From Hyalella azteca (taxonomy: Eukaryota; Arthropoda; Malacostraca; Amphipoda; Hyalellidae): a stretch of DNA of 64,000 nucleotides. The stretch covers positions 124,001 to 188,000 of the forward strand of contig NW_025933399.1 in assembly GCF_000764305.2 (NCBI RefSeq). The letters run 5' to 3'. Shown piece after piece: positions 12,491 to 26,250 of the stretch (position 1 is its first letter; each line of letters begins with the position of its first letter). Made by a program: the position numbers and the translations under genes. The notes beneath the pieces were generated by a model. It made no database searches. It had not been told where the DNA came from and saw only the letters and a program-made list of their open reading frames with translations.

Positions 12491-12659
12491 GTTGATACCT
12501 TCGCGAATTATCCGTGAGTTATGTTATTTAGTGACCACGGCGGCCGAGATTCCTAGAGGCCACTTGAGATGTCCGTTGATACCCTTGCACTCGCGAATTA
12601 TCCGTGAGTTATGTTATTTAGTGACCACGGCGGCCGAGATTCCTAGAGGCCACTTGAGA
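12491..12659. repeat. Two-copy duplication with a perfect 69-bp core
   Basis: 12501-12569 and 12591-12659 are identical over 69 bases, offset by 90. The partial unit GTTGATACC precedes both. Lack of any difference suggests a recent tandem duplication with a short spacer. The unit is GC-richer than the surroundings, with a GGCGGCCGAGATTCC segment. Confidence 0.92.
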
Positions 12660-15600
12660 GGTGCGACGGAGCGCGCCAGACATGGGGAGGCACGCGTGTA
12701 TGGTTGAGCTACGCCATTAGCAGTTCATTTGGTGCTAGTGACAGTACCGTCCTGTGACTCGCCGTCTGAAGTGCCTGTCTGCCTGATGTATGGACGCATG
12801 AACCATTAGTGACACTCACACTTCCAAAAGCCATCCAAAAGATACCATTTCCCTCGGGATGAACCGCAACAGCCGTGCCTCTATCAAACTCTGAGCTCTG
12901 CATTCGTGCCACACAATATTTTCGCCCTGAGTGACTTATTGTACAATAAATTATCGGATTATAATAACATCTAATATTTTCAATTATTGTAAAATGAGAT
13001 AATTATTTAATAAGAAAATTCTAGAGGAAACGTACATATGCAACCACACATTAGCAGTACACATACGTATAGCTGTGCACTTATTTTGACGAAAATTGGT
13101 TACATAATTATCAAAGTAAATTTATCTGAGGAAAATTTAACTTTATCTGTGAAAGATAGTGACCATTCCCCCCAAACTGTCTTATAAATTCACACAGACG
13201 CATTGCTTATAATTCAATTTCGGCGGCTTATTCGGCAATACCGATTACTACAGTTATATACCGATGCATGTACATACAATTACCGATTACAACTATGAGT
13301 CACTTTATCGCAACTCTACCGGGTTAGTTTGCATCAATAACCCCATGCTTGGCTGCACTGTGCAGACCACGGAAGCAGTTGAGCGTTGTGTCCAGCAAGT
13401 AATTAGCTAAAAGCACAGATGGAGGCACCATCAGGAAACGCCCTCTGCCAGCGGGCGTAGAGCTAACGCAGGCTTTTGTATCGCTTATACGACGACGCAT
13501 ATACAAACATTCTCACTAGCATCTCTTAGCGAAATATTAAGTAACGTTATGCATTCGAATTAAACAGAAAGCAAGCTTTAAATTCGGGTACCGAGTTATC
13601 AAACGGTTGCAGATTATTGCATGCTCAAAAAAAAATTCATTCATTTCTTTCAAATGAGGTTGAACTTAGTAACATCGTAATTGTTTTAAAGGGCCACAAA
13701 GTATTCTAGTAGCATTGAATTTGAGACCGAATTTTCACACTTAGTCAGGTGATACATGGAAGGAGGGAAACTTTACTAATATTTTGAGGGGGTTTAAGGT
13801 ACTAATTTAAAAGTTGTCAAGATGCGGACGTGAAATTAGGCCTCAAACGCAAAGTTGACAACTTCTGCAGCATTTCAGAGTTTGAGTGGCGGGCTGGGCC
13901 GCCATAGGTGCAAACGTATTTGATATATGCCAAAAAACACCTTTAAAATGAGCCATACGATCAAGAAAAATCGCAGAATGGAGACAAGTGAACGCTATGA
14001 AAAAATTCATTGTGAGTTTTGAAATTAGAGGCTCAGAAACGTCCGCAAGAGTGGTAAGCATATTAATATCGACAGTAGCAGCAATGACAGCAGCAGTTAA
14101 AACATCAGTAATAAAATGTGCAGATTCCCTATAATAACGCCAAAAACATCAGTATCCAGCACCAGCAGCAGCACACGCACAATCAATTGAGCAACACGAG
14201 TTGAGCAGTCCCACGCAAGCGCCGCTGAAGGTCGCTCAGTATGCGCAACATGCGCTCGGTCGCCAACCAATCAGTGGAACACTTCCGACCGTTTGGTCTT
14301 CCGTAGAAGGGAAGTTTGTAACCAGTGTTTCCTCGTATAGCAGCTGACATACGCCAATAGACGAAACAAACGTGCATAACACACCACAGAGCCTGAGACA
14401 ACACCAAACACCCGGAAGTTTGTCGTAGGTTTATTGTGCACAATTTTATTTGAGCGCTGCAGAAAATAGCCCATTCAATTTAGTTCGATTGGATGAAGAC
14501 TGGGAAAAAGCAATATAATACCCATGAAATAAAAACAATGAACTGAAGTTTATTTTCATCGTTGAACACAAACTTATTAATTTAAATAATCAAATAATAA
14601 TGAGTGTCACAATAAAATTGCAACCGTTCGCATGTGAAGTGTAACCCGGGAAATACAAGTTCGTTTTAACAGTCGTTTACATCTAAAGGTTCAGAGAAGA
14701 AACTATCTCAATATTCCCGTCGGGATTGACAAGCAACAAGTTTACTCCGCCGGCCCTGATCCACAAAAAGTAGCTACGTATGTATCGACAGCTTGAGCTG
14801 GTGACAGCATCTCAAGGCTTAGGCAACGTGAACAACGAATATCTTGCACGTATCGTCCTACCGAAACGCAACGCTTCTCAGTTCTGACATCGCTCGCAGT
14901 ATAGTATTAAAGGTAATGATTGCAATATCTTCGTGATCAAAGAGACGCAAAACTGCCTTTCTAATTTTATATATGTGAACTATAGCAATATATAGTATTG
15001 CATAGAGCAGGAAATACGAAACTCATTTTGTAAGTTGAAGGCGCTGGTCGAGGCGAGGCAATTATATACAGCAGGTCAGAGCTGTGCTAGTGATATATAA
15101 GCATCTGTTTCATACGACCTGATAAGATATGATCATTTGTCCACTGGCCTTTCCTTTCCCAATTCAAATGAAATCAAGGCGAGCATTTGCCGAACGCTTT
15201 GAAAGTTGACGGCAAAAACAAATTCATCTATATATTAAAAATTCTTCCTCTGTTGAACGTAAGGAGTCTATTATTGAAGGCTACTCGCTCAATGGATGGT
15301 AGTTGACCAGCTTTTTTTCTCTTTAAAACGTTCCTTTCCACAAGGCGTTTCAAAAAACTTCAATGTCATGCACTCAAAGAGGCAGCGACGTATGATGCTT
15401 ATTCGATTTTCAATTAGAAAGACAACAAAAGCTTATCCTAAAAACTACAAATCGTTACCGAATGATTCCCCTTATCATTAGGACTTCGATTCCTGTAATC
15501 GACGCTCAGCTCGGTTGCCCAGGTCTCTGTCCTTATTCTATCACCATGATACGAGAAGACTAGGATCCAGCAGAATAACAAAAAATTTAGATAATTTTTC

Positions 15601-15862
15601 ATATCCTCTTCAAGAGCGGAAGCAATTCGTTCACGTATTCAAATCATAGTTTAAATACGTGAACAATATTAAAATGGTGAATATTGAATAATCACGAATT
15701 CACCATTTCTTGCGTAAAAAAAATTAAAAGCTCCTGCAAATTACTGGCATAGGAACCTAAAGCTAAGACGACGATAGAGGAATTAACGCTCAGCCACTGC
15801 AGTTGTTTTGAGCGAAGATCACGATCCTAATTTGGCGAGTTGGGGTAAGGCAGCTTTCCCCT
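12660..15862. other. Gene-poor stretch
   Basis: No gene recognised. A perfect 14-base palindrome (TTATTGTACAATAA) lies at about 12937. Overlapping minus-strand frames at 14183-14474 and a plus-strand frame at 15296-15481 are short and resemble no known family. Confidence 0.5.
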
Positions 15863-15899
15863 CGTTATCAGATAACGGGTCAGGGCGTTATCAGATAAC
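15863..15899. promoter_or_regulatory. Two palindromic GATA-type motifs, 23 bp apart
   Basis: CGTTATCAGATAACG at 15863-15877 and CGTTATCAGATAAC at 15886-15899 are near-identical. Each contains GATA sites on both strands facing each other (TTATC and GATAA). Further TTATCAGA and TTATCTGA sites occur at about 15987 and 16020. GATA factors bind such palindromes in animals. Whether this is a real enhancer or a chance/transposon-derived duplication cannot be told from sequence. Confidence 0.3.
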
Positions 15900-16501
15900 A
15901 GAACATTCGAATACTGTTGAGAGCTGCAGAAGTTATGTATGATGTTAGTATGGCACTAGTCTCGAAAACAGAGCATGGACGAGTTAGTTATCAGACGGGA
16001 CGAGTTAAGATAGCAAGTCTTATCTGAGTAGATTGCTATTAACGTCTTAATGAGCGACAACTGTCAGCAACAGCCGCCACACTATTTCATTTGCTATCTT
16101 GAGACACTTAAAAAATCGCTAACTGAGGAAAATAGTAATACGCAGATGTAATAGCAACTAAGATTAAGAACATTGCTTAAATTAAATGTTGTTGATATAT
16201 TGACAATAGAAATGAAGAAGTTTTAGGAAAACATTTACTAGGCTGCAAGTTTCAAACACTTCATTTTAACTAAATGTGGCGATGTAAGCAGGTTACAACT
16301 TTAATGCAATGGATCATTCCAGAGAGATGAAAGAGATGGCGAAGTTTCAATTTAGAATTGCAATTCGCTGATACTGACTGCCTCCACACTGGGTTTCGGC
16401 TGTCGGGTCAGCGACTAAGGGAGGGCGCCGCCCGTGGACTGTTAAGTTTTAAGGTGGCCGCCGGACGGCTGCGGCCGAAATAAGGTTTTCATTGAGCGAT
16501 A

Positions 16502-16547
16502 ACGTCCATCCACTCCGTCGGATGGACGTCGGAGTCCATCCACTCCG
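16502..16547. repeat. Hairpin plus direct repeat, GTCCATCC motif
   Basis: ACGTCCATCC at 16502-16511 pairs perfectly with GGATGGACGT at 16520-16529. A second direct copy of GTCCATCCACTCCG follows at about 16534-16547. The surrounding 16390-16550 is clearly GC-richer than the window. Confidence 0.7.
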
Positions 16548-18320
16548 ATACGAAGTTCAACAGACATATCTTGTTAGGATGGAGCATCAATTGAAAATAA
16601 GACCATTACAGCAGGCATGATGGCTCATCACAAGCATATACCAGGCAATAAAGTCAAAGCTTATTCGTAACGTACAAAAGCATGAAGAGCAACGTCTGCG
16701 ATAGCGAGGCTAGTATATTATAAACCCATTCAAAGGTCCCGCTGAATAGGTCCGAAGAACATACAAGAGCAGCACACCTTACTGAAAATATTCGACGCTC
16801 TTCTGCCGGATATAAAGTACGAGTATTGAGGCTAGAATCTACAGGTAAAATATAAGGAGATCTCATGAATACATACCTGACGACGCATCCACGCGTGCAG
16901 TATTTCAACGGACTGCACTATTGTGCACACGCTCTCTAATGGGCTCATCTCTATAGGCCTGGGATCAGCAGGCCTAATAAAATGTTAATGCAAGCGCATC
17001 AATGGCGCAGCATATCTTAGTGGACGCACAGGGTTAGGATTTGCCCGTCTATCGAGGAGCAATAGAAGCGATTGGTTCGTTCGCGATTAATTGAAGGCAC
17101 TTTAATGGCTTCCGCTGACGTACAATAATCGTTTTCGATATAATAAGTAACGAATTTTTTCTTATATACGAATGATCTCAGATGGCATGCATCGCCATGC
17201 AAGCACGGGCTTGCTGAGTCGTGCCGGAATGTTCTCACGGGAAGCACAACTGCAGGCGACGAGAAAGCGCCTGTCACCGCGCTGCAGCTGAGCAGCGCAA
17301 AATTGTTAATGGTTCTTCGCATGACTGTACAAATTAGCGACATGAATTTGCAGAGGAAACGAACAGTAGTTCCGCTGTAATGATGGTAATACAGGATGGA
17401 TGAGGCGAGGCCAATTTTACGAATGAGAAACAAAACTACATTTCATCTTTTTTTTTTTGCAGATAAACGTCCACTGATGAGAAATTCAACTAAGAAATGA
17501 AAATAAATGTGGAATTATTTAGCTGCAATATAAGTAGTTCGACAGTGGTAATATATACGCTGGGAAACTTTATACCGAGTGTCAAAAATACAGACACACT
17601 GAGTAGCAGGAAGGCTAAAGCGAATTAAAGCGAGCGTCCAAAAGACAGGGACGCAGCGAGCGCGTGAACTGTATTATTGTTTTAGTGCAGTGATCGGTGA
17701 GAGTGTGACTTCCTAAACAATTCAAGGAAGAACTCACTTATTGTTAATATAAAATCAGCAACGTTCAGGAAAAAAAGAGCATAAGAGCAGTTTTGGATAA
17801 TTTCAGAAGGTAACCAAATGTAACAAGATATGATTCAATAACAGTCGACTAACTCTCAGCGATGACACAATTGACCTGGTAATTTGGATAACACTTCTGC
17901 CAAGTAACAGAGATGAACTGTACCGTCAGGGCTGACTAACAAACTTGGTGGCCATCAACCGTTAACATAAAAACCAAATGCATTGCGCAGCCTCGTCTCT
18001 ACAGAACTTCACAATATTTCACCTTCGAACCTAACAAATTTGCTCTCTTTCCTTGAGGGCTTCAATTCTTAATTATTCTTAGTTAAATGGAGAAGTGATC
18101 TCAAAAAGAGCAATTATTTGTTTAATGAATATCCGTAATAAACACGAAAAGTTGCCTTATACTATATGACCTTTAAAACAGTGATAGCATTATTAAGCAA
18201 AGGGCCACTAATTACGTGATATGGACTGCATGAGGCCGAAGGCTGCACTCAAAAAATGGATGTGTCATATGGTCCAAATACTGACGCACTTCCTGCATGT
18301 AGCACTGACACACTCAGTTG
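16548..18320. other. Gene-poor stretch with one 138-codon frame
   Basis: The minus-strand frame 17433-17017 is among the longest in the window. Its peptide matches no family I recognise and has erratic composition, so it is not called as a gene. On the plus strand a textbook splice acceptor (eleven T's then GCAG) ends at 17462. The following frames close within about a dozen codons, so at most it would start a tiny terminal exon. Confidence 0.4.
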
Positions 18321-18404
18321 CTTGGTCAGGATGACTCACACGAGGACCAAAAGTGCATCGCTATGTGGAAAAAGTCTCACTCATTCCTCTGGGTGAGGTA
18401 GCGG
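18321..18404. repeat. Dispersed repeat, copy 2
   Basis: Aligns with 7878-7960 in the same orientation. A further short block (AAGTTGCAGGGTA) about 150 bases downstream, at 18555, recurs near 25672. A fragment like AAAAGTGCGTCGCTA recurs at about 26020. This indicates a longer, decayed interspersed family with pieces in three places. Class unknown. Confidence 0.55.
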
Positions 18405-18743
18405 TTTGCTCAACACGCTTAATACTGCGATAATTTTCCATCATAAGTCTTGATGAGCTCCAAACTAGTAATACTGAACGTTCTTCTTGCTACTTGTCTA
18501 ACCTTGGAGTCGACGAATATAACATTTCGACATAAATGAGTATAAAAGTTCCATAAGTTGCAGGGTACAAATTAAATTAATTTAGCTTAGAAGACGTACA
18601 AGAGCTGATATTATCATCATTTAAATAATTACCCAAAACTACACGAACTAAAATGCCCATAATGTATAAGCTGCAAAGTCGAGCAATGGTTTGCATGCCA
18701 GCACAGCAAGGCTCATGCGATGCGGTAATAGGATGGATTTGCT

Positions 18744-18909
18744 TACGTATTATAATACGATACAATTGCGTGCGATAATACGATACAATTGCGTGCAATA
18801 ATACGATATACTTACGTACGATAATACGATATACTTGCGTACGATAATGCGATATACTTGCGTGAGATAATCCGATATACTTGCGCGAGATAAAACGATA
18901 TACTTGCTT
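18744..18909. repeat. Tandem array, 23-bp unit
   Basis: About seven units of the type TACTTGCGTACGATAATACG plus ATA run head to tail, with one to four changes per unit. The array happens to be stop-free in one minus-strand frame (19026-18577, 149 codons), which produces a repetitive peptide with an alternating RKYI and YRTQ pattern. Because 23 is not a multiple of three, this open frame is a by-product of the AT-rich repeat and not evidence of a protein. Confidence 0.88.
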
Positions 18910-21630
18910 AAAAAATAACTGGTGCACACACACTAGAAGGATATGGTCATGTGTGAACAACCACATTGAATAGTGCACAAGACACTTCAATGTAAGATAC
19001 AGTACATACATACTCTGGAATTGCACGAGAAGAGCGAGCAGAGATACGGAAGCGTCAACTAAGGCACATTATTTTATCAGTGTGGTCTTCTAACAACACA
19101 CTAAACATTCGGCTACAGTGCTGCATCATTATCCCTTCACTACTAAAGCCGAGCAATTCATCCTCTAAATAACATTTGCGATTGGTTTAGCAATGCACAA
19201 AGTAAACATTAGAAGACAATTTCTGCAGCTGGTGATATAATTCTAAATAAAATAAAATGCAAATAGCGATAAGAGGAGTGGATGATTTCGGGATAATTAA
19301 ATTTATTAATATAAACAATGCGCGTACAAATAATTGTCCGGACTAAATTACATGAAGGCGCTGCATGCTTTGTTCTCGGGAACTCAGGACAATTTTATGC
19401 TATATAAAATAAGTTTTTGATACATACGGTACGAGCGCCGTAACTTACGACTCGACAGTCCGGCACGAACAGACGAGATTCGCAACTGTTCCTCACTTGA
19501 AACATGATTCTGAATTGGTCGTAGTCTAACATTAGTTGCTTACAAATATTTCCTACACATTGCATTATTTCCGATCTTTACTTTCGATTTCAGAAAACGT
19601 CGCACTCGGAAACTGTTGATTCGCTAAAAATTTTACAGTTCGAAATTTTATTTTTACCATTCAAAAATTGTCACGTTAATTGTCATGGCAAGTATTAGTC
19701 TCAGAAAATACAACAAATTATATCAACTGTTTTGTCTAATCAATGGATAGAACACAAACACAAGTTCCAACAAAACGCTTTCAACTAAAGAGTTGTCCCA
19801 TCGACGTCGCGAAATCGGGAGAAACTGCTCGCTATTGCGAAAACCTCGCAACCAAGAAGCTCAAGCCGCGCACCTCCCACGATGACGTCGCGATATGCAC
19901 TGCCGGATCCTGAATGAATCTAGCGGCAGCAAGCGCATGACCGCCAGACGCCACTCCGCCCTCCTGCCCCTAGCATCGTAAAGACGAGACGGGAGGCAGC
20001 TGAATTACTGAGGGGACACTCTGATATATTCGGCCTGACGCTGGCGTCACTTGCGCTACGATTGTTGCAATAAATTGAACCTGTAAGGATATGAAAGCAG
20101 TCCAAGAAAAAATAAATTAAAGTGAATTTTTTGCGTTTTCTTTGCGTGAAAAAAAAATTCGTCGATTTTTTTCAAAGTGTATATTTTGACAACAAAAACT
20201 ATGATGATGATGATTATGGCGAAAACCATCCAAAAATCACGTATGTTTTTTCTAGCACAATTCGGTAGCAATCAACACCATGCACCTAGTCAACGTACCA
20301 GTCAAGAACTCGGTTCAATAGAGCTAACATATGCTAAAACCGTAATCATTTTTATCACATATTTTTTGACATTCGTCTCATATCTTATCCGAACGAATTA
20401 AACGTAAATCCGCACTTGTACAAATACCTCCCAAGACAGAAATATACCCGAATATTTCCCGTTACAGCACCAAAGTGCTCTGGCAAGTTCCTGGTTAGAA
20501 GCTTGCAAGCGTCATCCATATAAATAACTTAACTTGTCTATCGTCACAGTCAAGATTGAGAACTCGCCACTTGAAATGCATACAGCAAGCCTCGACTAAT
20601 AACGTTCAGCGATTGAGTAATCTGAATGAAATACGAGTAAATCTTGATTAACTTGTAGCCTCAAGCTCACGACGCAGTGAATACAAACTCGTCTCAGAGA
20701 ATGAATGATTTAAGGCTGCTTTCGAAAGTCGTTTGATAAGTCATGTCCAGTGATTGGGCAATGTAAGTGAACGACAGAGAAGAAATACGTGCGTAGCCCT
20801 GACATATCATGCGCAGCAATAACGTGATCACCTCGCATACGTTCTCAGGAGAAAAGAGTCTGACGTGCGTAATAAATCGCGTTCAAATGCAGCAGTCGAA
20901 TTGGAACATAGGGTCAGTTCGGTAAGGGTTAATGCAATCGATGCCGATATGCTACGCCCGTTTGCTGAGATTTATTGAGGTCGTTTGTGCGATGATTTGC
21001 TTGCATCGGAGCGAAGTGGAGTGAAGAGTCTTGAGGGTGAGGATTACGCTCACAAATCCTTCAACAGGTTTGCATCTTGTCCACAGTGAGTTTTATGCAT
21101 AAAGCTGCTGGGCAGTGAGCTTATTATAAGCACTGGATCTGTAAAATATATAGTAGATAACACTAAAAAAGTGAAGTAAGGTCCCACCAGAGCAGCTTAT
21201 TCACTGCTGACACAATTGCAACACCTTTTTCATGTTATATTTAGTCTGAATAATGCAACGTAACTTCTAGATGGGATTCAAACGGAGGAGCTTGCCTGAA
21301 GAGCAGTCTAGTTTCAATATATAACTTTGTTCATCTGCTTACATTTACATCACGCATTGCCAAGTAGAGTCACTCATTATTGTATTGTCTAAAACAAATG
21401 AATAAGTTGTCGAGGGTTTAAATTTGTGGTAAAGGAAATAGTCTTTATTGTAGATTTGAAACTCTTAACAGAAAGTAACTATAATATGGCGATTGGTAAT
21501 ATGGACTGTAAAAACCCCATCACCGGAAACATTAATTACGGACAACTCTCTTTTTCGACAGTGGAAGAACAAAAAGTAGTGCCTAATAATTCTGGCATTA
21601 AAATTGCGCGACTATATGCAATCATGAGTT
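18910..21630. other. Unannotated stretch
   Basis: No feature supported. A few TGACGTCG-type sites at about 19803 and 19884 are isolated. Frames on both strands are short. Confidence 0.5.
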
Positions 21631-21634
21631 AACA

Positions 21635-21657
21635 TGGACATAAAACAATTATGTCCA
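21635..21657. other. Perfect 9-bp-stem hairpin
   Basis: TGGACATAA at 21635-21643 pairs with TTATGTCCA at 21649-21657 across a five-base loop. It has the shape of a terminator or small hairpin but no T-run or neighbouring RNA gene supports a role. Confidence 0.5.
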
Positions 21658-24600
21658 AACCTCCCCTATCACGCATACATCAATTACGTCGCTGGCTGAA
21701 GACGAAAAATTACGTAGTAGCTCGCCGAATTTTTGACGACTTACTTCGCTGGCCGACGGCCAAGAATTGCAATCAATGTGCTGAAACCAAAACGACGAGC
21801 AACGCAGCGAATGCGCCAATAGTTCAAACGCCGCGGATTTGTTAAAAAATTTCCTCGTACAGCAGAGGGAAGCTGCGTGCATGGCTCCTCATTAAGCAGT
21901 GAATGGCGGCCATTGATCTGTTTACTTGCAACGGGATTATGGCTTAAGCGGGCATTGCAGCGCAGCTTGCAAACGAACTTAATCCCGACTACCCATGCGA
22001 CAAATTTGGTCCTCTGATTCTTTGTGTTGCTACTGCAGGGACTGTACGATTAATCGAACACGGGAGGTTTACGAGAGGGGACTAAGCAACAATGCATGCG
22101 CTCTGTGGCATCAACGCAGCTGCAGTAGGTAGGATCTTACACAAGTCAGCATTCTCAACAGCCCAACCAAATATCATAAGGAATACATTTTTCCAGAAAG
22201 AACCAGAAGTATGATGAAGGCAGGTTGCGACGATAAACAAACATTCACTTCTTAATCCATTTAATTGAAGTCTGAAAATTTGATCCGTGTTGTGGGAAAC
22301 GAGCTGCGCACTAGCACATGAGAAATTTCTAAATTTATTTTTGTATCCCGAAAAGCTGCGTGCACGAGAGGTTAATTTACCTGTTGTGTGTCGCACAGCG
22401 AGGGGATCGCCAGACTCACGAAACCCGTCTTTCGTGTCACGTACCTGCAACACAGAAACAAAAACACTTGAATCGCAGGTTGACATATATTATTGTGTAA
22501 TACTATTCAACTATTTCCGTCTTGACGAATAAAGACGTTCACTGAGTAAAGTCAGTTGAAGACATTACAATAATTTTAGAATGAAGCTAATTTAAAGTAC
22601 ATGATCGATACATTGAGTGAAGAACTCTCGAAAAGTATCGTCGAACAAATTTTTATCAAGTTATTCCTTATGGCAGCCATCTTTGGTGACTATTTAGAGG
22701 ACAGCCGCGTAGTGCTGGTGGAGCGATCAGCGTATCAACGCAACGCCATGTCAACAGATATAGCGCTACTGGAATTGAGACTACACAGTACAGGGTTGAG
22801 GGCGAATTTTGCTAAGTATAACTTAATGATAGTTACTACTCCTAATGAACTCCCCCACGCATTCGTATGAAATCGATCAAACGGACATTCGTTCTTCAAC
22901 AGTATTAATTTGATTGAAGAAAAATACAGAGTGTCAGACAGCAAACATTTGCAAAAATCGAGGAACGGGAGAAACCGAATGATGGTATTTATTGCGAGGC
23001 CCATTCCAAGCTTCAAGATGAAGGTCGCATACGAGGTAAAAGCTGCGACAAAAGTTTAGAGCCATCATTAAGTTGTCGGGTTTAAGTGCCTGGGAGTCAT
23101 GTTCCTAATAGCGATAAAGCGACACCCCAATCACGCCAATAGCTGAACCCATTAGAGGCCCACAAACCGGTTGCAGATCACACACTTTCCCTCATAAGCG
23201 CTACTTAATAACTTCCTAAGGCATCAGCTTGCCCCTTTTAGAGAGAAATTCCTCATTAGGAAGCAGTTGAGTCGTACCCGTGACAAAACAGGTTCCTCAG
23301 CCCCGGCAAGGTGTTACATACGTCGCTTGAGCACCTCTCTTTCTCGTTCGTGATTATAACTTAAGAACTTAAATCACGTATAGTTTTTAGCCTGTAAAGG
23401 TTCCTTGTTCAAATTTAAGTTACAGCGAATAAGAAGTCATGATTTTTCACTGCTTTATCACCAGCACACAACGTTCAACATATATCATTCGATAACATAG
23501 TAAATAGTATTGTGCGTCCGTAACCGTGAACGCTTGTACCTGCAATTCTATCATAAATCAATAGAAACTAAGTCTTCATTTACGCAACGAAATACTCACA
23601 TGTTTTCGCCGTAGATGCAAAAAAAACACAATTGAATTTATAACTCGAGAAGACTATTATAGCAGCCAAAAATAAAACTTACCGGCTGAGAAAGTTGTGT
23701 TGAGGCCGAAATTTGGAGCAGAAACGAGGCTATTCACCAAACCTGTTTGCCACTGGATCGGTTGGCACAAAGAATGCATCCGGAGAAACTCTATATACTA
23801 CTACGCAATAAAACTATTGATATTTCCGTTGAAACCCTTCTCTCTCAAAGAAATGTGCGTTCGTTTTGATAAACATTTCAAGATTAATATGAAATATTAA
23901 AAAAATGCATAACGAAGTCGAGATAAAGTGCCACGTTCAAGGACTGAAGAAATTCCAAGCGAATGTATAAACCATTTTAAACAATAACCCCTGAGACGTC
24001 GGATGCGAGGTAACACAAACTTTAATTTTGTCTCGAGGAAATAAAAAATAAATTCCACATAAAATGTACAAGTGGCATTTTAATCAAAGTTATAACAACA
24101 CGTCAATAGTGCGCAGTTTTAGCGGACGTAATCCCCTTGCCAAAGTTTAATATTTGACCCTTGGCGCGCATGGAGACCGCAACTATTATATCTTATGCAA
24201 GTTGCATTGTGTGCCAACAAAAGGCAGCTCTCAACTTATTGGCAGTTTCCATTGACTGCGGCGCGTCTCCCTAAAATATCGCGAGCAGAACACCGAGCAC
24301 CTGGGAGCTCTTCTAACGATTGCTTGTATAATGTCAGGAATAAAGGCACTGCGTTTGATCCATCGATTGGTGTCTGGAGAGCTGGGTTGGGGCAGCCAGG
24401 GAAATCATATATATAAGTCGCGTCTGCTAGATCCCACAATATGCTGAATACGACATCCCCGTTAATAAGTCATCAACAAATCGAACACATTACCCTGATT
24501 ATCCAGCGATTTCTCTTAATTTATTCAGTGATTTATTCTCAACGTTATTCATCTCGGGTTGAAAATATCACAGTAAAACTTAAGAAATGAAGCCACTTAG

Positions 24601-26196
24601 CACCAACTCTCTAAGCGGCGATCACACACGTCTAGCACAGGCGCGCACGTTCCCTCCATGGCAATCAATACAACCATTATCCGACAATCCCAACCATTAT
24701 CTCATCCGCGGCAAATATCCTCAAAAAAGCGGAACAATTTCCCCAGCAAAAAATTGAAATAGAAACAGGCCAAAACATCTGTAAGCCATGGAAGTTATAA
24801 GCCTAGCAACATGACAGATGAATGTAAACCGCGCCCGACGTGAGTTACGAAAACCATAATTAGTCCTTAACCAAATTGTTGGAACTCAGCAACGTTTTTC
24901 TTTAATTTATCCCGGGCATGAAATGGCATCAAGGGATGTGGATGAAATATTTCAATGCGTAGTTTTCAATGTTTGTTCAGAGGTACATAAATGTGTATAA
25001 TTACCTCGTTTTCAGCTTCACAATCAATGCATTTTTGATGACCTTGTCGGCTGATTTCAAGGACTTAATATTCCCATAACAATACAAATTTTCTACTAAG
25101 AAAAAGATGCAATATTTTTTCGTGATCGATCAACAAAATTGAATGTAAAGTTAACTTAAATTTTAACATCAGAGTATAAACTTGCATGTATCTGGGCTCA
25201 CTAATGCAAAAGAAATTTTCCGTCATCTCAATTCTAATCTCACACTTCAAACATACAATTGAACCGCTATCACTTTCATCCGTGATACCGAGTCGAACTA
25301 TACTACTGAAGCATTGTTTTGCGCAATACACAGGAAATATCTCAGAAATATAAATGAAATCGAAGGAGTCAACAACATTTATTGTATTGTAGCAAGACCC
25401 TAAACGGATATCTCATAAAAGTCATCGACAAATCTAGAACCCTGTTCCTGTATGAACTCGTAGCGTTCAGTGTCAAAGCAATGGGCATTTATTACCCTTT
25501 CAAGACTATAGAGCGCAACCGCCTTGAATGGATCATTCGTTAGACCAACTTTAGTGGCACGGCGAGCGTGAACTGGCGTCCTGCAATACCATCGTGCAAT
25601 GGATGATGCGACAAAATTGCGTCTTCAAATATGTTATGTCTACGACAAACAAAAACAGTCCACAAGTTGCAGGGTAGTCAATTTAACGAATATTACAAAA
25701 ATAAACAAGCATATTAGGCTTAATGTATTAAATTACGCGTGTCGTTAGGCAGTGAAATATTTGAACACGAGTCACTGAACTCTGAGCAATAAATCATAGC
25801 TTGAGACGCGAGTGAATGAGCCGTGAGTAAGAGATGAGTGAATTAGGCGCTATTAGCATATCGATCGCAGCACTTCACTGCCACTCACCCGTATATCCCG
25901 CGACTGCATGGAAGCTAGCTTCATTTTACGCACGAGCGCCTGTATGCGTAATAGCCTTCAGCCCCTGTGTTAACCCAGTGCACGAACAAACAGAAAACGC
26001 GTCCAAAACACTAGTAACAAAAGTGCGTCGCTAAGATAATGAATACAACAGCTGACAAATATTCTAATTAACAAACAGGCTACGATATTGCTAGAAATTC
26101 TTCACATATTACCTTGCGTGTTGTGCGGGCATTGAGGATACAGTGTTTGTGCACAGAGAACAGTTACAGCATTCCGTGCCCTCATGCCACGCTGTA
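21658..26196. other. Gene-poor stretch
   Basis: Several frames of 80-134 codons occur (for example minus 22486-22082, and plus 22601-22870 with a true ATG). None carries a recognisable motif, and plus and minus frames overlap freely. Parts of a decayed dispersed repeat related to 18321-18570 are visible at about 25600-25690. Confidence 0.45.
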
Positions 26197-26197
26197 C

Positions 26198-26250
26198 GGG
26201 CTCTAATATGTATATGAGGCTCTAATATGTATGAGGCTCTAATATGTAAT
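26198..26250. repeat. Three-copy tandem repeat, 17-19 bp unit
   Basis: GGCTCTAATATGTAT occurs three times in a row at about 26199, 26218 and 26235, with a two-base indel between the first two units. Confidence 0.8.

Noticed and set aside
17017..17433. 138-codon minus-strand open frame
   Set aside because: No recognisable motif, no supporting promoter or splice context, and length within chance for the number of frames examined.
17447..17495. Strong splice acceptor (T-run then GCAG) as start of a terminal exon
   Set aside because: All frames after it close within about 12 codons and no upstream exon could be linked.
18577..19026. 149-codon minus-strand open frame, longest in the window
   Set aside because: It overlaps the 23-bp AT-rich tandem array; the peptide only reflects repeat composition and the unit is not a multiple of three.
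22082..22486. 134-codon minus-strand open frame
   Set aside because: No family resemblance; the overlapping plus-strand frame is also open over 80 codons.
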